From contig MU119232.1 of NCBI GenBank assembly GCA_014904845.1, forward strand, positions 62,001 to 126,000: a stretch of 64,000 bases of DNA, given 5' to 3'. Every line of letters begins with the position of its first letter. Positions within the stretch are counted from its first letter, which is position 1. Shown here one piece after another: positions 11,370-23,450 of this stretch. The notes below the pieces were generated by a model that saw only the letters and a list, made by a program, of their open reading frames with translations, ran no database searches and had not been told where the DNA came from. The DNA is from Acephala macrosclerotiorum. Lineage: Eukaryota > Ascomycota > Leotiomycetes > Helotiales > Mollisiaceae. Position numbers and translations under genes: made by a program.

Positions 11370-12678
11370 TCAGCCCGCAATCCAACCAAGCTCTTCCATC
11401 GGCCACCTAATCCACGTTCTATACTGCTCACTCAAAGAATCATGAATCTCAGAAATGAGGTGCTCAGCCCAGCCCCTCGCCCACCAAAATGTACTCAAAT
11501 CATTCAGCAACACACAGAAATGAGCCAAAATAACAAGTGGGATCGGCCTCCTCTGATGCAGGAAATCCGCAAACTCATCAGAGAGTCTATACAACCATAT
11601 GAACACCATCTGAATCGACGGCTGAGTCGCTCTTGTTCCTGGAGCCGACGTTGGAGGGAAAGAATGTGCAAGTTCCTCGAGAGATTTCAAGTACAGTTGG
11701 ACATCTGGGTCTTCTCTTGCAGTTATCGTGATCAGTTCTCGCAGCTCTTGGAGATGCTCGTCATTCGCTGATTGGAGAAGGATTTGGTGGATTGAGATGT
11801 GAAACATAGGCGCTAGTTCACCGTGTCTGAGTACTTCGAAGTTCGCCTCCAAGATTGTTCTCATGCCACGGAACATAAGGAGCCATTCTGATAGCCCTTG
11901 ATTGCCGAAGAGGAGGAAATCTCCTGGTTTGGGACCAAGTGCTAAGGTGATGATGGGGCAGAAGGCTCCGAAGAGGTAGAGAGCGGAAGCTGTTTGCTCG
12001 TTGATCGTTGGAAGAAGCGCTGTTGCTTCGCGGAGAGCGATCTCGTAGTGGTGATCTGCCTCTCTTTGGTACAACACTTGAGCATCTCCTTTCTTGAAAT
12101 GGGAAAGGTGGAGCGCGGATATTGCCAGGATGCCGTGAAGCAGGAATTCATGTTGAAATGCAATCTTGGGAACATTGACTCTGTAGAATGATTGCAAGTT
12201 GGGGATATTGCAAAGGGTACTCGCGGTGCAGGTGTTGTAGTTGTGAAGAAGTTCAAGGTCCATAATATTGATCACGTGACTTTGACCAAAGACGCGTCCC
12301 TCATTTGTCCCATTGATGGTCGCGAACGATGCTGGACTACCGTGGCTGGCGCTATTCATTTGTGGGCTAGCACTCTGAGCTAGTTCATGGTGTGCGAGCC
12401 TCTCACGGTGAGCAGACGTGTTGGAGGGCTTGAGAGCCGCATCCCGGAAGCTGCATCTGTCCGAATGCTTGATACAATTGCCACATTGGGGCCTATCTTC
12501 ATTACACTATTACAGTTAGCTAATTGCTCTAGCAAATGAGGCTCAAACTTGCCTTGATCCTTCTTCGTTTGCAATTCAAGCATCCGTTGCGTGACTTGCG
12601 ATGGGATTTTCGCGACACTTTAGGGCCAGCCGAACGCTCGCTTAAATCGAGACGTCCCTCAGCTTCGGATGAAGGCAT
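11370..12678 (-). CDS. Zn2Cys6 transcription factor, UPC2-like (sterol uptake control type)
   Basis: Two exons, 12678-12553 and 12506-11370, give 420 residues. The zinc cluster spans the splice site: Cys33-x2-Cys36-x6-Cys43-x6-Cys50-x2-Cys53-x6-Cys60, the exact spacing of a fungal Zn2Cys6 domain. The 46-nt intron (12552-12507) begins with GC, not GT (AAG|GCAAGT), has a GCTAAC branch and ends in TAG. No GT alternative keeps the cysteine spacing. The rest is alpha-helical and resembles the fungal-specific region of sterol-uptake-control-type regulators: HNYNTCTASTL, then FLLHGILAISALHLS, then a long helical tail. Members are nuclear DNA-binding activators; the targets of this paralogue cannot be told from sequence. 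Confidence 0.87.
12507..12552 (-). other. GC-AG intron within zinc-cluster gene
   Basis: The donor is AAG|GCAAGT and the acceptor is AATAG, with GCTAAC as branch site, 46 nt long. Removing it restores the six-cysteine spacing exactly. GC-AG introns are a known minor class that compensates with an otherwise strong donor consensus, as seen here. Confidence 0.85.
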
Positions 12679-13208
12679 ATCGAGGCTGTCGATCTAACAG
12701 CTAATGAGGAGAGATTTGAGTGACGCGCAGCATGTACAGTCGGTACAATAATCTGGCGTGGATGTTCTGGTCTGGGGAATCTCTTTCAAATACGTGAATA
12801 CGTAGGAAGAGAGGTTTGCTTCGCCACAAAACGCGCCGAAGGTGGATGGAACACGGATACGAGAATACGAGAGGCCGAAAACGAGTACGGTACTATCCCA
12901 TTCTTGGCCTAGACTCATCAAGCCTGGTCAATCAGGGGCTGAGGCGAGTGAAGCCAAGCGAGAGCGGGCCGCCGCATTAAGGGAAGGCGATGCGATATAA
13001 ATAAGCACTAGTAACATATCTCAACATCGTACACCAACCATATCATATCGTATCGGCGCCTTATGCACGTTCGGCGGGTTCTACCTTGGAGGAACAACAA
13101 AGCTCGTGCGATGCAAACCTATTTTTTTCACACGATATTACCCCCCAAATTCTGCTCCACCCTTTTGATTCTCTCTTTTCACGAGCTCTGCATTCAGGTT
13201 TGGATACG
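12679..13208. promoter_or_regulatory. Divergent promoter region, with a TATA-like site at 12994-13003
   Basis: This 530-bp stretch lies between the divergent starts of the zinc-cluster regulator and the glycosyltransferase. GATATAAATA at 12994-13003 is a plausible TATA box about 205 bp before the glycosyltransferase ATG. I see no other gene. Confidence 0.45.
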
Positions 13209-16008
13209 ATGTCTCGATTCATCGAAAGAATGTCCATTACGGACCATGACATCACATCGTCGCATGCCTGGAGCGAGACGTACGTTGACAGTCCGCCTGC
13301 ATACGAGGTAGTTGTCGGACAGCTTGCTGAGGAGGCTGCAGAAGTTCGAGGTGCGTAATCAACTGAGATCTTGGAGAGGATGTGGAAGCTGACTGGGTCT
13401 AGACGATGGTCGAATTACAGTTGATCTGAATTCGAGGCTGGCAAGGACTTTGTCAAAGTTCATGCCAAAATGTCCCAACTATTCAAAGGGAGAAGATCGA
13501 ACTGGAGAAATGCCGCCGGAGCAGCCGAAACGAGAATCGTGGGCTGTGAAACTCAACATCGTCGTACAGGTGGTCGGAAGTCGGGGGGATGTCCAACCTT
13601 TCATCGCGCTTGGGAATGAGCTTCAGAAACATGGCCACCGTGTTCGTTTGGCAACTCACAACACCTTCCGGAATTTCGTGGAGAGTCATGGCCTAGAATT
13701 CTATCCCATCGGAGGAGACCCAGAAGAATTAATGGCGTACATGGTCAAGAATCCCGGATTGATTCCTAGCATGAAGAGCTTGCGTCAAGGAGATATTCAA
13801 CAGAAACGAGCAATGGTTTCGCAGATGTTGACTGGATGTTGGGAGTCTTGCATTGAGCCTGATCCGATTTCTGGGATTCCGTTCGTGGCGGATGCAATTA
13901 TCGCTAATCCACCAAGTTTTGGTCACGTTCATTGTGCTCAAGCACTTGGAATTCCTGTTCATCTCATGTTCACTATGCCATGGACGAATACGAGAGCGTT
14001 CCCTCACCCACTGGCGAATCTGAAGAATGGAGGAAGTGACAGCAAGCTGGGGAACTACACCTCATATAGTGTGGTCGAATGGTTGACATGGCAGGGGTGA
14101 GTATCTTACCCCACGCTTGCCGAACTCAAGCTAATGAAATCCCTAGGCTGGGAGACGTGATCAACAAGTGGCGAGAAACCATGGACTTGGAGCCGGTATC
14201 AGCAATGGATGGCCCAAATCTAGCAGCTCAACTCAAAGTCCCTTTTACCTATTGTTGGTCCCCTGCATTGGTACCAAAGCCAAAAGACTGGGCTCCTCAC
14301 GTCGACGTCTGTGGCTTCTTCTTTCGAGAAGCACCCAACTACACCCCACCGCCCGATCTCGCTGCATTCCTAGCTGCTGGACCACCACCCGTCTATATCG
14401 GCTTCGGAAGCATCGTGATCGACCATCCCGTCCGGATGAGCAACCTGATCATCGAAGCCGTGCAAAAGTGTGGTGTCCGAGCTATCATTTCGAGGGGATG
14501 GAGTAAGCTCGATGGCCCGGTTATGGACAACATCTTCTATTTGGGAGATTGTCCTCACGAATGGTTGTTCCAGCATGTTGCTGCTGTGGTTCATCATGGT
14601 GGAGCTGGGACGACTGCCTGTGGATTGTTGAACGGGAAGCCAACAACGATCGTGCCTTTCTTTGGAGAGTGAGTTGTGCCTCATATCAAACATCGTTTGA
14701 TTTGGAAAAAGTGCTCACAATCATTTAGTCAACCATTCTGGGGCAACATGGTAGCAGCCCGCGGAGCGGGACCAAAACCCATCCCCCACAAAACCCTCAA
14801 CGCCCAAAACTTAGCAGACGCAATCTCCTTTTGCATGACTCAAGAAGCAAACGCAGCAGCAAAAGAAATCGCCTATCAGATGCAACTTGAATCCGGCGTC
14901 AAAACAGCTGTCAACTCCTTCTACGCCAATCTCCCGATTGAGAAACTATCCTGTGACATCATCTCCGATCAAACCGCTGCATGGACCTACAAACGCAAGG
15001 GCAAGTCTTTGAAGCTGTCAAAACTTGCTGTAGAGATACTGAGTGAGGGCCATACTCATGGATTCGAGGCGAAGAAATTGTCGTTGTACGAATCAAATCC
15101 AATCCTCATAGTAACAAACTGGCACGAACCCATCTCTGCCTCCACAGCGGCCTTCGTAGGCTGGCACATCGACGTCGTTGAAGCCGCAGCAGGGATCGTC
15201 ACCAAGCCGTACAAGGAATATAAAGTTGGCCGGACTAACGTGTCAACCAAATCCGTCGCATCAGGTAGCTCGACTAACAGTTTGCGTTCTTCACGCTCCT
15301 CGTCAAGTACGGAGGTTGAGTCCTTAAGCACAGTCTCGGAGAGGACGCCTAGTCACAGTACAGCGTCAGATCGCCTGTCGAGGAAAAGCACGGATATTGG
15401 GAGGGATGGTCCGCCGGGCTTCGCTTGCACGGCTTCGAGGATGGCGGGGGCAAGCGGGAAGGGGCTTGCGGACGTGAATTTGAAATTCTTCAAGGGCCTG
15501 GCTGTCGATATTCCGCTTGCCACTGCGGAAGGACTGCGAAATGTTCCTGCGTTGTATGGAGATACAGTTCGTGATCATGGAAGCGTGACGGATTGGAAGA
15601 GTGGCGCGTTGGTGGGAGGAAAGGCCTTTATGTATGGGATGGGCGAGGGGTTGACTGATATCTTCACCGAACCATATCGAGGTGGGAGGAAAGAGGGAGC
15701 GCTTGGCGTTGTGAAAGGAGTTGGAAAAGGGAGTGTGACTTTATTGACAAAGACGAGCTATGGTGAGTCTCTGAAAGTCGAAGCTGAGAAGTGAGGCTAA
15801 TGAGTTGTCAGCGATGCTTGGGTTGGTGGCTTATCCCGGTCAGGGAATCGCGAAGAGTATTCGGACAGCCGTCAAATCCAAGACTCGAAAGGTCATCGCG
15901 CTTGTCAGACACGAAGAGGGGCAATACCTGCTGAAGGGACCAATTGGAAATCGTATTGATAGAGCTCAAGTACTAGATCAATTTGACCTGTTGACGAGGC
16001 GGGAATGA
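13209..16008 (+). CDS. UDP-glycosyltransferase, sterol 3-beta-glucosyltransferase-like (GT1/GT28)
   Basis: Five exons: 13209-13350, 13403-14096, 14147-14668, 14729-15762 and 15812-16008. All introns have GT-AG borders and are 49-60 nt; the product is 862 residues. The N-terminal nucleotide-sugar transferase domain begins [20 protein letters not shown] near residue 115. The C-terminal donor-binding domain shows PPVYIGFGS, then HHGGAGTT near residue 428, then FFGDQPFWG, the signature of sterol and lipid glucosyltransferases. The PH and GRAM domains of the autophagy enzyme Atg26 are absent, so this is the short fungal class. After the catalytic part comes a Ser-rich linker and a tail with [10 protein letters not shown] and [14 protein letters not shown], resembling C-terminal segments of Vps13-type lipid-transfer proteins. 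The likely role is glucosylation of a sterol or other lipid at a membrane; the acceptor is inferred. Confidence 0.88.
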
Positions 16009-16868
16009 GAGCGAAGCCATGTGCAGAATTTGACGGCATGAAGGAGTTGCTGGTGTCAGCTCTTCACTGTGGGAGGCAAAGAACATAGAGATACCCTGGA
16101 AATTTGTTTGGTTGCGAGTTTGGGAGTCTGGGATGATTGTCATGAGCGCACAGAAGTAAGAATCCATTTCGGAACCAATGAAGATCTTATTTCCAGACAA
16201 TGGAATCATTTGGCAGATTCTTTACAAATTCTTTAGGGATTCGTCGACTTATTGATGGTCTAAACTAGCCGCCTTGGCCCACGGATGTGCAATATCGCTT
16301 CCACAGAATGACCGACAACACTTTACCATCCTCATACAACCCGAAAAGGAGATTGGCTTTAGGAGATGCATTAGCGCCGGCATCAAGAAGAAACCTCTAC
16401 CTCCAGTCATTCGACGTGAATTGTCATGCAGTCTCGTGATCATCGGGCTGATGAGGAAAGATTCCAAATGGCCTAGATCCTGCGTAAGCCTTACCACAAA
16501 CGCTCAAATTAGGGCTGACTAATCAATTAACGTGTTTAACTTACCTGGAGATCGACTTTTGATGATTCCATCTACTATTCTTCGAAGAGCCGTTTGCTTT
16601 GGTGGTCAAGCTGTCGAAATGCGAGCGCGTTGCAGCGCGTCGCTGCTTTGCATCATGGATGCACAGCCATTTTTCATGACCCAGATCAATGGCAGTGCTG
16701 ACGAATGACGCTAATTCCGTTAATATTCCAAATTGTTGACTGTCAAATTTAGAATAGAGTGAGAAACGAATTTCAAACAGAGAATTAAAGAAGTTCAGGT
16801 TCCCTTTAAGATCACTTCGCTATAGCTCATATCAAAGTTTGAAGACAAGACCCCATACAGACGCTACA
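16009..16868. other. Intergenic region and catalase promoter
   Basis: There are 860 bp with no supported gene. Short opposing frames around 16249-16522 have no recognisable features. The right end must contain the catalase promoter; I see no clear TATA box. Confidence 0.45.
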
Positions 16869-19122
16869 ATGAAGTTCTCTCACTCAACTATCGGCCTAAT
16901 ATCATTAGCTGTACTTGCTCAAGCCCAGTCTCCCAAGGTATGACATATTCCTCTCGACCCCATCCTTGCCACTGACGAATTCCAAAACCACAGCAAGAAC
17001 AACTCGCCTCATACAAAGTAGACACACGTGGCCAAACAGAAACAACAGACACAGGAGTAATCTCCAACACTACCACCTCTCTGAGGACCGGCCCTCGCGG
17101 ATATGTCTTATTCGAAGACACCATCAACCGCAAGAAGATGCTTCACTTCGACCGCGAGCGAACACCCGAGAGAGTGGTCCATGCCTTGGGACACGCTGCA
17201 TACGGCACCTTCACCTCCTATGGAGACTGGAGTAACATCACCTCCGCCTGCTGGCTAAAGCCTAATACCACCAGCGACGTCTTCACTCGCTTCTCGGTCG
17301 TGGTAGCTGGGACTGGAGGCGCTGACACAGGACGCGATACTCATGGGTTCGCGACCAAGATATATAGCGAATGCGGAAATCAAGATCTGGTGGGGAATCA
17401 TTTGCCGAGTTTCTTTATTACTGATGGAGCGCTCTTCCCGGATTTGATAAATGCTGTGAAGGCGGAGCCTGATAAGGGGTTTCCTACTGGTATGTTCAAT
17501 GTTGTAATAGTGTTGGAGGTGCTGAGTTGTGAACAGGTGGTAGCGCACACACCACTGCGTACGATTTCTTTACCCAGAATCCGGAGGGAGCTGAGCAGTT
17601 GATGGCTGTTCTGTCCGACATGGGAATTCCGAGAGATACTCGACATATCGCCGGCAATGGGGTTCATACATATCGATTCATTAATGCCACTGGGAAGTCG
17701 ACCTTGTTCAAGTGGTACTGGAAGCCGATGCTTGGATATCGAGCTATGGTATATGACGAGGCGACCAAGATTGCGGGGAAGAACAATAACTTTCAGCGTG
17801 TCGATCTCTGGAACTCGATTGAGGCTGGGATGTTCCCGGAATGGGAGTTCATGGCTCAGCTGTTTCCGGATGATGGACAGTATATGTTCAAAGGTATCGA
17901 TTTGTTGGACCCCACCCAGGTATAGCTTCCGAACTGTCCATCCGCTTTGAGTTTTGTGTTGACATAAACATCTCAGGTTGTTCCTTTCGAGCTGAACACA
18001 CCCATTCCACTAGGCAAATTAACACTCAACAAGAATCCCACCAACTATTTCGCCGAAACCGAGTCTGTCAGCTTCGCACCCTCTAACGTCGTCGATGGCG
18101 TGTCATTCGTCCCAGATCCTCTTCTTCAATGGCGTCTAATGTCCTACGACGATACTTCCATGCACAGACACAACGGACCGAACGGCTATCTCCTCCCAGT
18201 CAATCGTCCCGTTGTCCCAGTCAACAACAATTACCGAGATGGGTACATGCAACCCCAACTCTTCGAGGGTCCTTCAGATAGCTCTCCTGATGGCATCGGC
18301 GGCGTCCAACCCTCTTCTGCACAAGAAAACCTTGCGGTCTATGCCGAAAATGTGGCTGGAAGCATCGGCCGATACGAAATCTTCAATGACCCATTCACCC
18401 AAGCTCGTGCCCTCTGGTTCACGATGGATCAGTACGCACAACAACACACCGTTGATGCGTACCGTTTTGAGCTCGGCCATGTCTCTGATCCGAATGTGAC
18501 ATCAAAGTATATTGCCCAGGTCTTGAATCAGATCAACAATTGTCTTGCTCGGCGAGTCGCCTATGGTGTGGGTTCTCCCATGCCAGCTATAGGCTCGGGC
18601 TCCTCGGTAGTCCCAAACATGACCTACCCAAGTCTCTTTCCACTTGGCTCGAACACCTCAATGCCTGTGACTGGGTTGATGGTCGGTATCTTGTCGACGA
18701 GTGACTCAATCTCAACATCAACGTACGATGCTCTAACTTCAGTCCTCACCTCCAGTCAGCTCTTGTTCGAAGTCGTTGCTTCACATCAAGGACCTTTGGC
18801 TTCTGGGGTTGTCGCAAACCAGTCCTACGTCACCGCATCGTCAATTTTCTATGACGCCATTATCATCGTATCTGACTCGTATCGCAACTCCTCAATGGTA
18901 TCGATGACGGAGAAGGGTTTCTTACAAGAGGCGTTCGGTCACGGAAAGCCAATCGGAGAGGTTGGTAGCGGGTTCTTGACTTCCTTGGGGCTAGATGGCA
19001 TTGGGACTTTCGTTGATGGGAGTGTTGGGAATGTGGTGAATGCAGTGATCAGTGCACTCGAAATTCCTGGAAGGTATCCTCAAAGACAGCCGTTGGATGA
19101 TGTTGCTAGCATTTGTAACTAG
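16869..19122 (+). CDS. Secreted large-subunit-type catalase, divergent
   Basis: Four exons: 16869-16937, 16994-17489, 17537-17919 and 17977-19122. The product is 697 residues with a clear signal peptide (MKFSHSTIGLISLAVLAQAQ). The catalase core is recognisable: HFDRERTPERVVHA with distal His86, DLVGN with Asn158, and the heme-ligand segment RLMSYDDT with Tyr373. The last ~130 residues form the DJ-1/GATase-like domain typical of large fungal catalases. Several positions that are nearly invariant in catalases differ. VVHAKGAGA is replaced by VVHALGHAA, GSADTVRD by GGADTGRD, FFIRD by FFITD, and the region after the heme tyrosine reads HRHNGPNG. The key catalytic residues remain, so hydrogen-peroxide breakdown outside the cell or in the wall is the most likely role, but activity is not assured. 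Confidence 0.88.
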
Positions 19123-19474
19123 TTCAACTAGCGGAAACACATTGTCGCCGGTAGCTACCATTCGAAGTATTGCAGAGAATGGTCTGATGTAGCAAGAGCT
19201 GAAAATAATGCGAAGATATTACTATCTCCATGCCTATTGCCCTAACTTCGTCAGCGGGTGGTGTTTTGGGTGCAGGAAGTAAATTACCGAAGTAGGAAAA
19301 AGGTTTAATTCGAAGCAAATAAAGAGCCTCGATACCTCAGTAACCGAGGATTTGTTGCCGAAATTCTTCTCAAAGTTTCACTTCAAGGAAAGCTCCAAAG
19401 CTGCTAAGCAAAGCGTAGAGGACCGTGGTAGCGATGCGTGCAATCGGTGAGCAACTTGAGAACCGTTGGTGGCG
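19123..19474. other. Intergenic region between convergent genes
   Basis: About 350 bp separate the catalase stop from the bZIP gene stop. I see nothing further in it. Confidence 0.5.
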
Positions 19475-20027
19475 TTACTGCTTGGGGATGAAATGTTGAG
19501 GTGTATATTCAGAGGTGGTGCTGGAAGCATCTGAAGTTAATGGTGGAGTTGTTGAGGAAGGACGAGAGGATATGTGTCGATTTGATCGCATGGGTTGAAA
19601 GTTCTCGGTAGGAAGGGCTGCTGAAGCGGAAGTAATGAGTTTCGATTGCGTTGAGGGGTGACTAGGTGTCGTGACTTCCTTCTCAGGCGGCTTCTGACTT
19701 TGTTCAGATTGCACAATGGCCTGCAGAGCAGCATCAACCTTTGAATTCCCTGGTTGAGGAGGAAGCTTTGGCTTTGCACCTCGCCTGCAACCTAAAAAAA
19801 TCCATCAGCTCATGCATCGAGGAGGTAATATAAAGCACGTGACACGACTCACGATAAATCCTCTGATTCAAACGATTCTGCAGCTTTCTCCTCTCGGCAG
19901 CATCTCTTACTCCGGTCCAATCATCTTCAGAAGTCCTCACTTCTGCCTGCTGTGCCATCTTCCGCAGCTCAATCTTATTCGGAGACAGCTTATCCCCGCC
20001 CACCCGGCGTCCTGCCCCTGCGTCCAT
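19475..20027 (-). CDS. Small bZIP transcription factor
   Basis: Exons 20027-19853 and 19791-19475 flank a 61-nt intron with a GTGAGT donor and a T-rich TTTTTAG acceptor; the product is 163 residues. The basic region AERRKLQNRLNQRIYR (residues 44-59) has the N-x7-R spacing of fungal bZIP proteins. No strong leucine zipper follows: the C-terminal half is Pro/Ser/Thr-rich and probably disordered. The protein is short for the group, in which a longer C-terminal conserved domain is often present. It may bind DNA as a heterodimer or act as a truncated regulator. It is divergent to the aldo/keto reductase gene, sharing the region between them. Confidence 0.8.
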
Positions 20028-20684
20028 TGTGATCCAGCCGCCGTCTCGGAGGTCTGGGGTGTGTAAGCATCCGATATTCGTGAATATGCTGTAGTCGTTC
20101 TCAGGGGATAGTTATATGAGGAGAGATGTGTAAGATGTAGGCGATTTGAACCGCATACGAAGATAGGTATGTTTTAGCTTAAGATTTAGCTTCCACCAAA
20201 GCTCGCTTGAATAATTGTGGGGTCAGTCATGAACAAACTTCCTTCTTCAACCTTCAAACATTTTGATGAATGCAATCTCAGATTCTGTACGCAAATATGG
20301 TTTTCTCGAGCACAATAACAACATTTCATAGACCCAGTGCTGCGAGATCGTTTTTTGTGAAATCGGACGTCAAATATCCGTATGTGTGGAGAAGTGAAAT
20401 AGCGGTCCTCATTGGTTGACTCGGAAATTCTGGCCTCTCATTGGCCAATATCACTCTGACCATAACCAAATGCCTCAGGTGAGGATCTTCCATGCTTAGC
20501 TTCTCTGGTTAGAGACAATGTGCCTCGCACTTTCGTCATATCTCGCTCTAGGAGACCGCTCTCTTCTGTCGCAATCTTATATCTTATATATACAAGATCT
20601 CCCTCCTCGTCTTGCCCTCTCTCTTCCTCATCAGCTTCCATCAACGCTTCCACACACCAGCTTTTTACTCAAGAATTTTCAATC
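20028..20684. promoter_or_regulatory. Shared upstream region of bZIP and aldo/keto reductase genes, with TATA-like site
   Basis: This 657-bp stretch lies between two divergent starts. CTTATATATACA at 20583-20594 sits about 90 bp before the reductase ATG and is a good TATA box candidate. No other gene is visible. Confidence 0.5.
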
Positions 20685-22018
20685 ATGGCCGCACGTTCTC
20701 TTCTCCACAAGCATCGTCAGCTTGCTCCAACCGCAGCGGTCTATGTCAGTCCTCTCTGCCTTGGTACCATGGGGTTCGGAGATGCCTGGTAAGAGACCTC
20801 ATCCTCTTCCAACAAGCATTCTTTCACCTTCCAAATGCTTAGAACTACTTCATCCCCTCAATCGACCGCTAAGGCCATCGTTGATATATCGCACAGGGCA
20901 GCACGCATGGGCACCTGTCCTAAACCCCAAACCTTCGCCATCTTAGACCACTTCATCGCCCAAGGCGGAAACTTCATCGACACTGCCAACGCCTACCAAA
21001 ATGAAGAGTCCGAGACCTGGCTCGGAGAATGGATGTCTATCCGTGGGAATCGCGATGAGATCGTTCTTGTAAGACTCCCTCTCATCCTCATACCTTGCTC
21101 ACATCCTCACAGGCCACCAAATACACCGGCGCCTTCCAAGCCTACAAGCGCGAGAAGATCCAATCCAACTACGGCGGTAACGGTTCAAAGAGCTTGAAGC
21201 TCTCTCTTGAAGCCTCCCTCCGCAAACTTCAAACCTCATACGTCGACATCTTCTATGTCCACTGGTTCGACTTCAGTACCTCAATCCCCGAACTAATGCT
21301 CGCTCTCAACGACCTCATCACCTCCGGCAAAGCTTTGTATCTCGGTATCTCCGACTCTCCATCTTGGGTCGTCGCCAAAGCCAACCAATACGCCCGCGAC
21401 CATGGCCTCCGCCAATTCAGCGTCTACCAAGGTCTCTGGAGCGCCGGCATCCGCGACTTCGAACGAGAAATCGTCCCCATGTGCCGCGACGAAGGAATGG
21501 GAATCTTAGCGTACGGCACCCTCGGGCAAGGAAAATTCCAAACCGTCGCCGCATTCACCGAGCGCGAGAAAGACAATCCAGGACGAAAAATCAAGCCTGT
21601 GTCCGAGCATGATAGGGCTGTCTCCAAGGTTCTAGAGGGCATCGCCAAATCCAAATCCACCTCCATCACCAGCGCTGCCATGTCTTACATCATGCATAAA
21701 GCCCCTTATGTATTTCCTTTGATTGGAGGGAGGAAGATTGAGCATCTGGAGGCGAATATTGAGGCTTTGGGGTTACGTTTGAGTGAGGAGAATATGAAGG
21801 CTATTGATGGAGCTTATCATTTTGAGCATGGTTTCCCGACAGAGTTTTTGAGCTCGAATCATTTTGCGGAGGGGGAGCCGAGTAAGATGGCTCAGGGGCC
21901 GGGAGATGTGTGGTTGACGAAGATGTTGGGGGATATTCAGTTTGTGGAGCTGACAAAGGCGATTGTGCCAAAGGCGGAGGTAGGGGAGGATATTGATGTG
22001 AATAAGCATATGCAGTAG
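20685..22018 (+). CDS. Aldo/keto reductase (aryl-alcohol dehydrogenase / norsolorinic acid reductase type)
   Basis: Exons 20685-20788, 20897-21068 and 21113-22018 give 393 residues. The ATG at 20685 is chosen because family members begin shortly before the VSPLCLGTMGFG strand; an in-frame upstream ATG (20520) would add an unrelated 5' stretch. The catalytic tetrad can be read: Asp and Tyr in FIDTANAYQNEE, Lys in ATKYTG (first residues of exon 3) and His in YVHWFD. The NADPH-binding end includes FPLIGGRKIEHL. This subgroup reduces aryl aldehydes or polyketide intermediates with NADPH in the cytosol. No polyketide synthase is nearby, so a general detoxification role is as likely as secondary metabolism. 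Confidence 0.93.
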
Positions 22019-22469
22019 TGCGTAAAGAACGAGCTATGAGACGTGAGAGTGGTGGTTGTCGTGCGAGGTAGAATTTGATGTCCAAATGAAAGTATCTGAC
22101 ACATTCTTTAGTTGAATGTGACCGAACTGTCGCGCATGATCTCGCAAGTGAGCTATCAATCGGATCTAGAAAGTGAACTCTAGGAGTGTGACTACCAGGC
22201 CACAAGCACGAGTTGATATGTAAAGCGAACGACAAGATTTCAAAGCAGTTGAAGCATGAATAGTCATTAGTTTTGTAGAGATGCGCGAAGGACTTCGAGG
22301 ATATAACATTAAAAGAACAGATAAAGCAATATACAAGAACCAAATGCTTGTACAACATAGGATTAGGACGGACATTGGCCGCCGTCAGAACAAAACCAGA
22401 GACTAGGCAAAACTCGTTTGCTGTAGTAGGCGGATCCATAAATCTCCCTAGCCATTCCCATCCATGCCG
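22019..22469. other. Intergenic region
   Basis: About 450 bp lie between the reductase stop and the first 2EXR fragment. I see no supported gene. Confidence 0.45.
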
Positions 22470-22814
22470 CTAAATACGCCCGTGTACCTTCTGAAGAGAG
22501 GGAGCGGAGCTGACTTTCGCCACAAAAGCAGGATAATACTCGCGCCGCCAACCCCAGACAACCCTCGCGTTGCTCTGGATCCAGCGCTCCACCCGGTTCG
22601 TACCTTCTGGTATCTCATCCTCTGTGAATTGGAACCGTCGTACCAATTCATCGGGGTAATATTCGTGAAGCTCCATACTCTTCAAGTCAGGGTCACAATC
22701 CCATGCAAGATCCATCAGGTCATCCTGGCGTTCGGGTGTATTGTCGTAGTCAAATGAGGCAAAGTCGGCATGCGAGCCAACATCGTGAACAATGAGAAAG
22801 GTTGACTGAAACAA
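22470..22814 (-). pseudogene. 2EXR-family C-terminal fragment (copy 1)
   Basis: The minus-strand frame, read from 22814 to the stop at 22470, encodes only the C-terminal third of a 2EXR-type protein. It shows FLIVHDV, then YYPDELVRRFQFTEDEIPE, then ARVVWGWRR. These align with LLIVQEI, HFPEELTRRFDFTVEEA and TRAVWGWRR in the intact gene at 25668-26543. No FxxLPxEIRxxIW box is found upstream, so the copy is 5'-truncated. Confidence 0.7.
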
Positions 22815-23204
22815 ATACCAGTATCTGATTAAAGATTTGAAGTTACATACTAGCCTTTAGAGGCTCTAGAGTGGATGGTGAAGATTGATGTAGAATCGGA
22901 GGAAAGAAAGAAAGTCACTCAACTTTCGTAAACTCGTCGGGAAAAGTGGCGGCTGCTATGCATGCGCTAGGGCTTCGCTAATTCAGTACCCATTTTCAGG
23001 CACACGCCACAATCGCACATCTTGATTCAAGGGGAATTGCAAGGCGAGCTCTGGGTCTCATATACGTGGACTGGTTAATCCGATAATCACGCTCTAATGG
23101 CATACGTCTATAGTGCTCACCGCCTTTCAAGCGCCAAAAGTACCAGCTGCAGATAGAATCCGAAATTCGGTTCCCAGCGTCCAGTTGCAATAGCGAGAGC
23201 TTAA

Positions 23205-23430
23205 TCAAACAACAAAAGGGTACCTAGCTCTCCGCCAGCCCCAAACCTACTTTTCTCTACCGATCCACCCATGCATATAGTCCGTAAATGTCCTAAGTAC
23301 GCGCTCCAAACAGAATCGCTGAACCAACTCAAGACAATCCTCGAAAAGTTCTACACGCCTGTTAGGATCGTGATAATCAAAATCCATCCTGGCCCTTCCT
23401 GGAGCTCCAGACCCTTAAGCTGAGTTAGCT
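23205..23430 (-). pseudogene. 2EXR-family C-terminal fragment (copy 2)
   Basis: A minus-strand translation across these bases gives a short stretch followed by a stop and then VWGWRRARYP. That is the characteristic C-terminal end of the neighbouring 2EXR genes, where TR-x-VWGWRR is found. Upstream of this only DYHDPNRRVELFEDCLEL-like sequence is readable. It is a small decayed relic. Confidence 0.55.
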
Positions 23431-23450
23431 CCATAGGTCGAAGACTCTCT

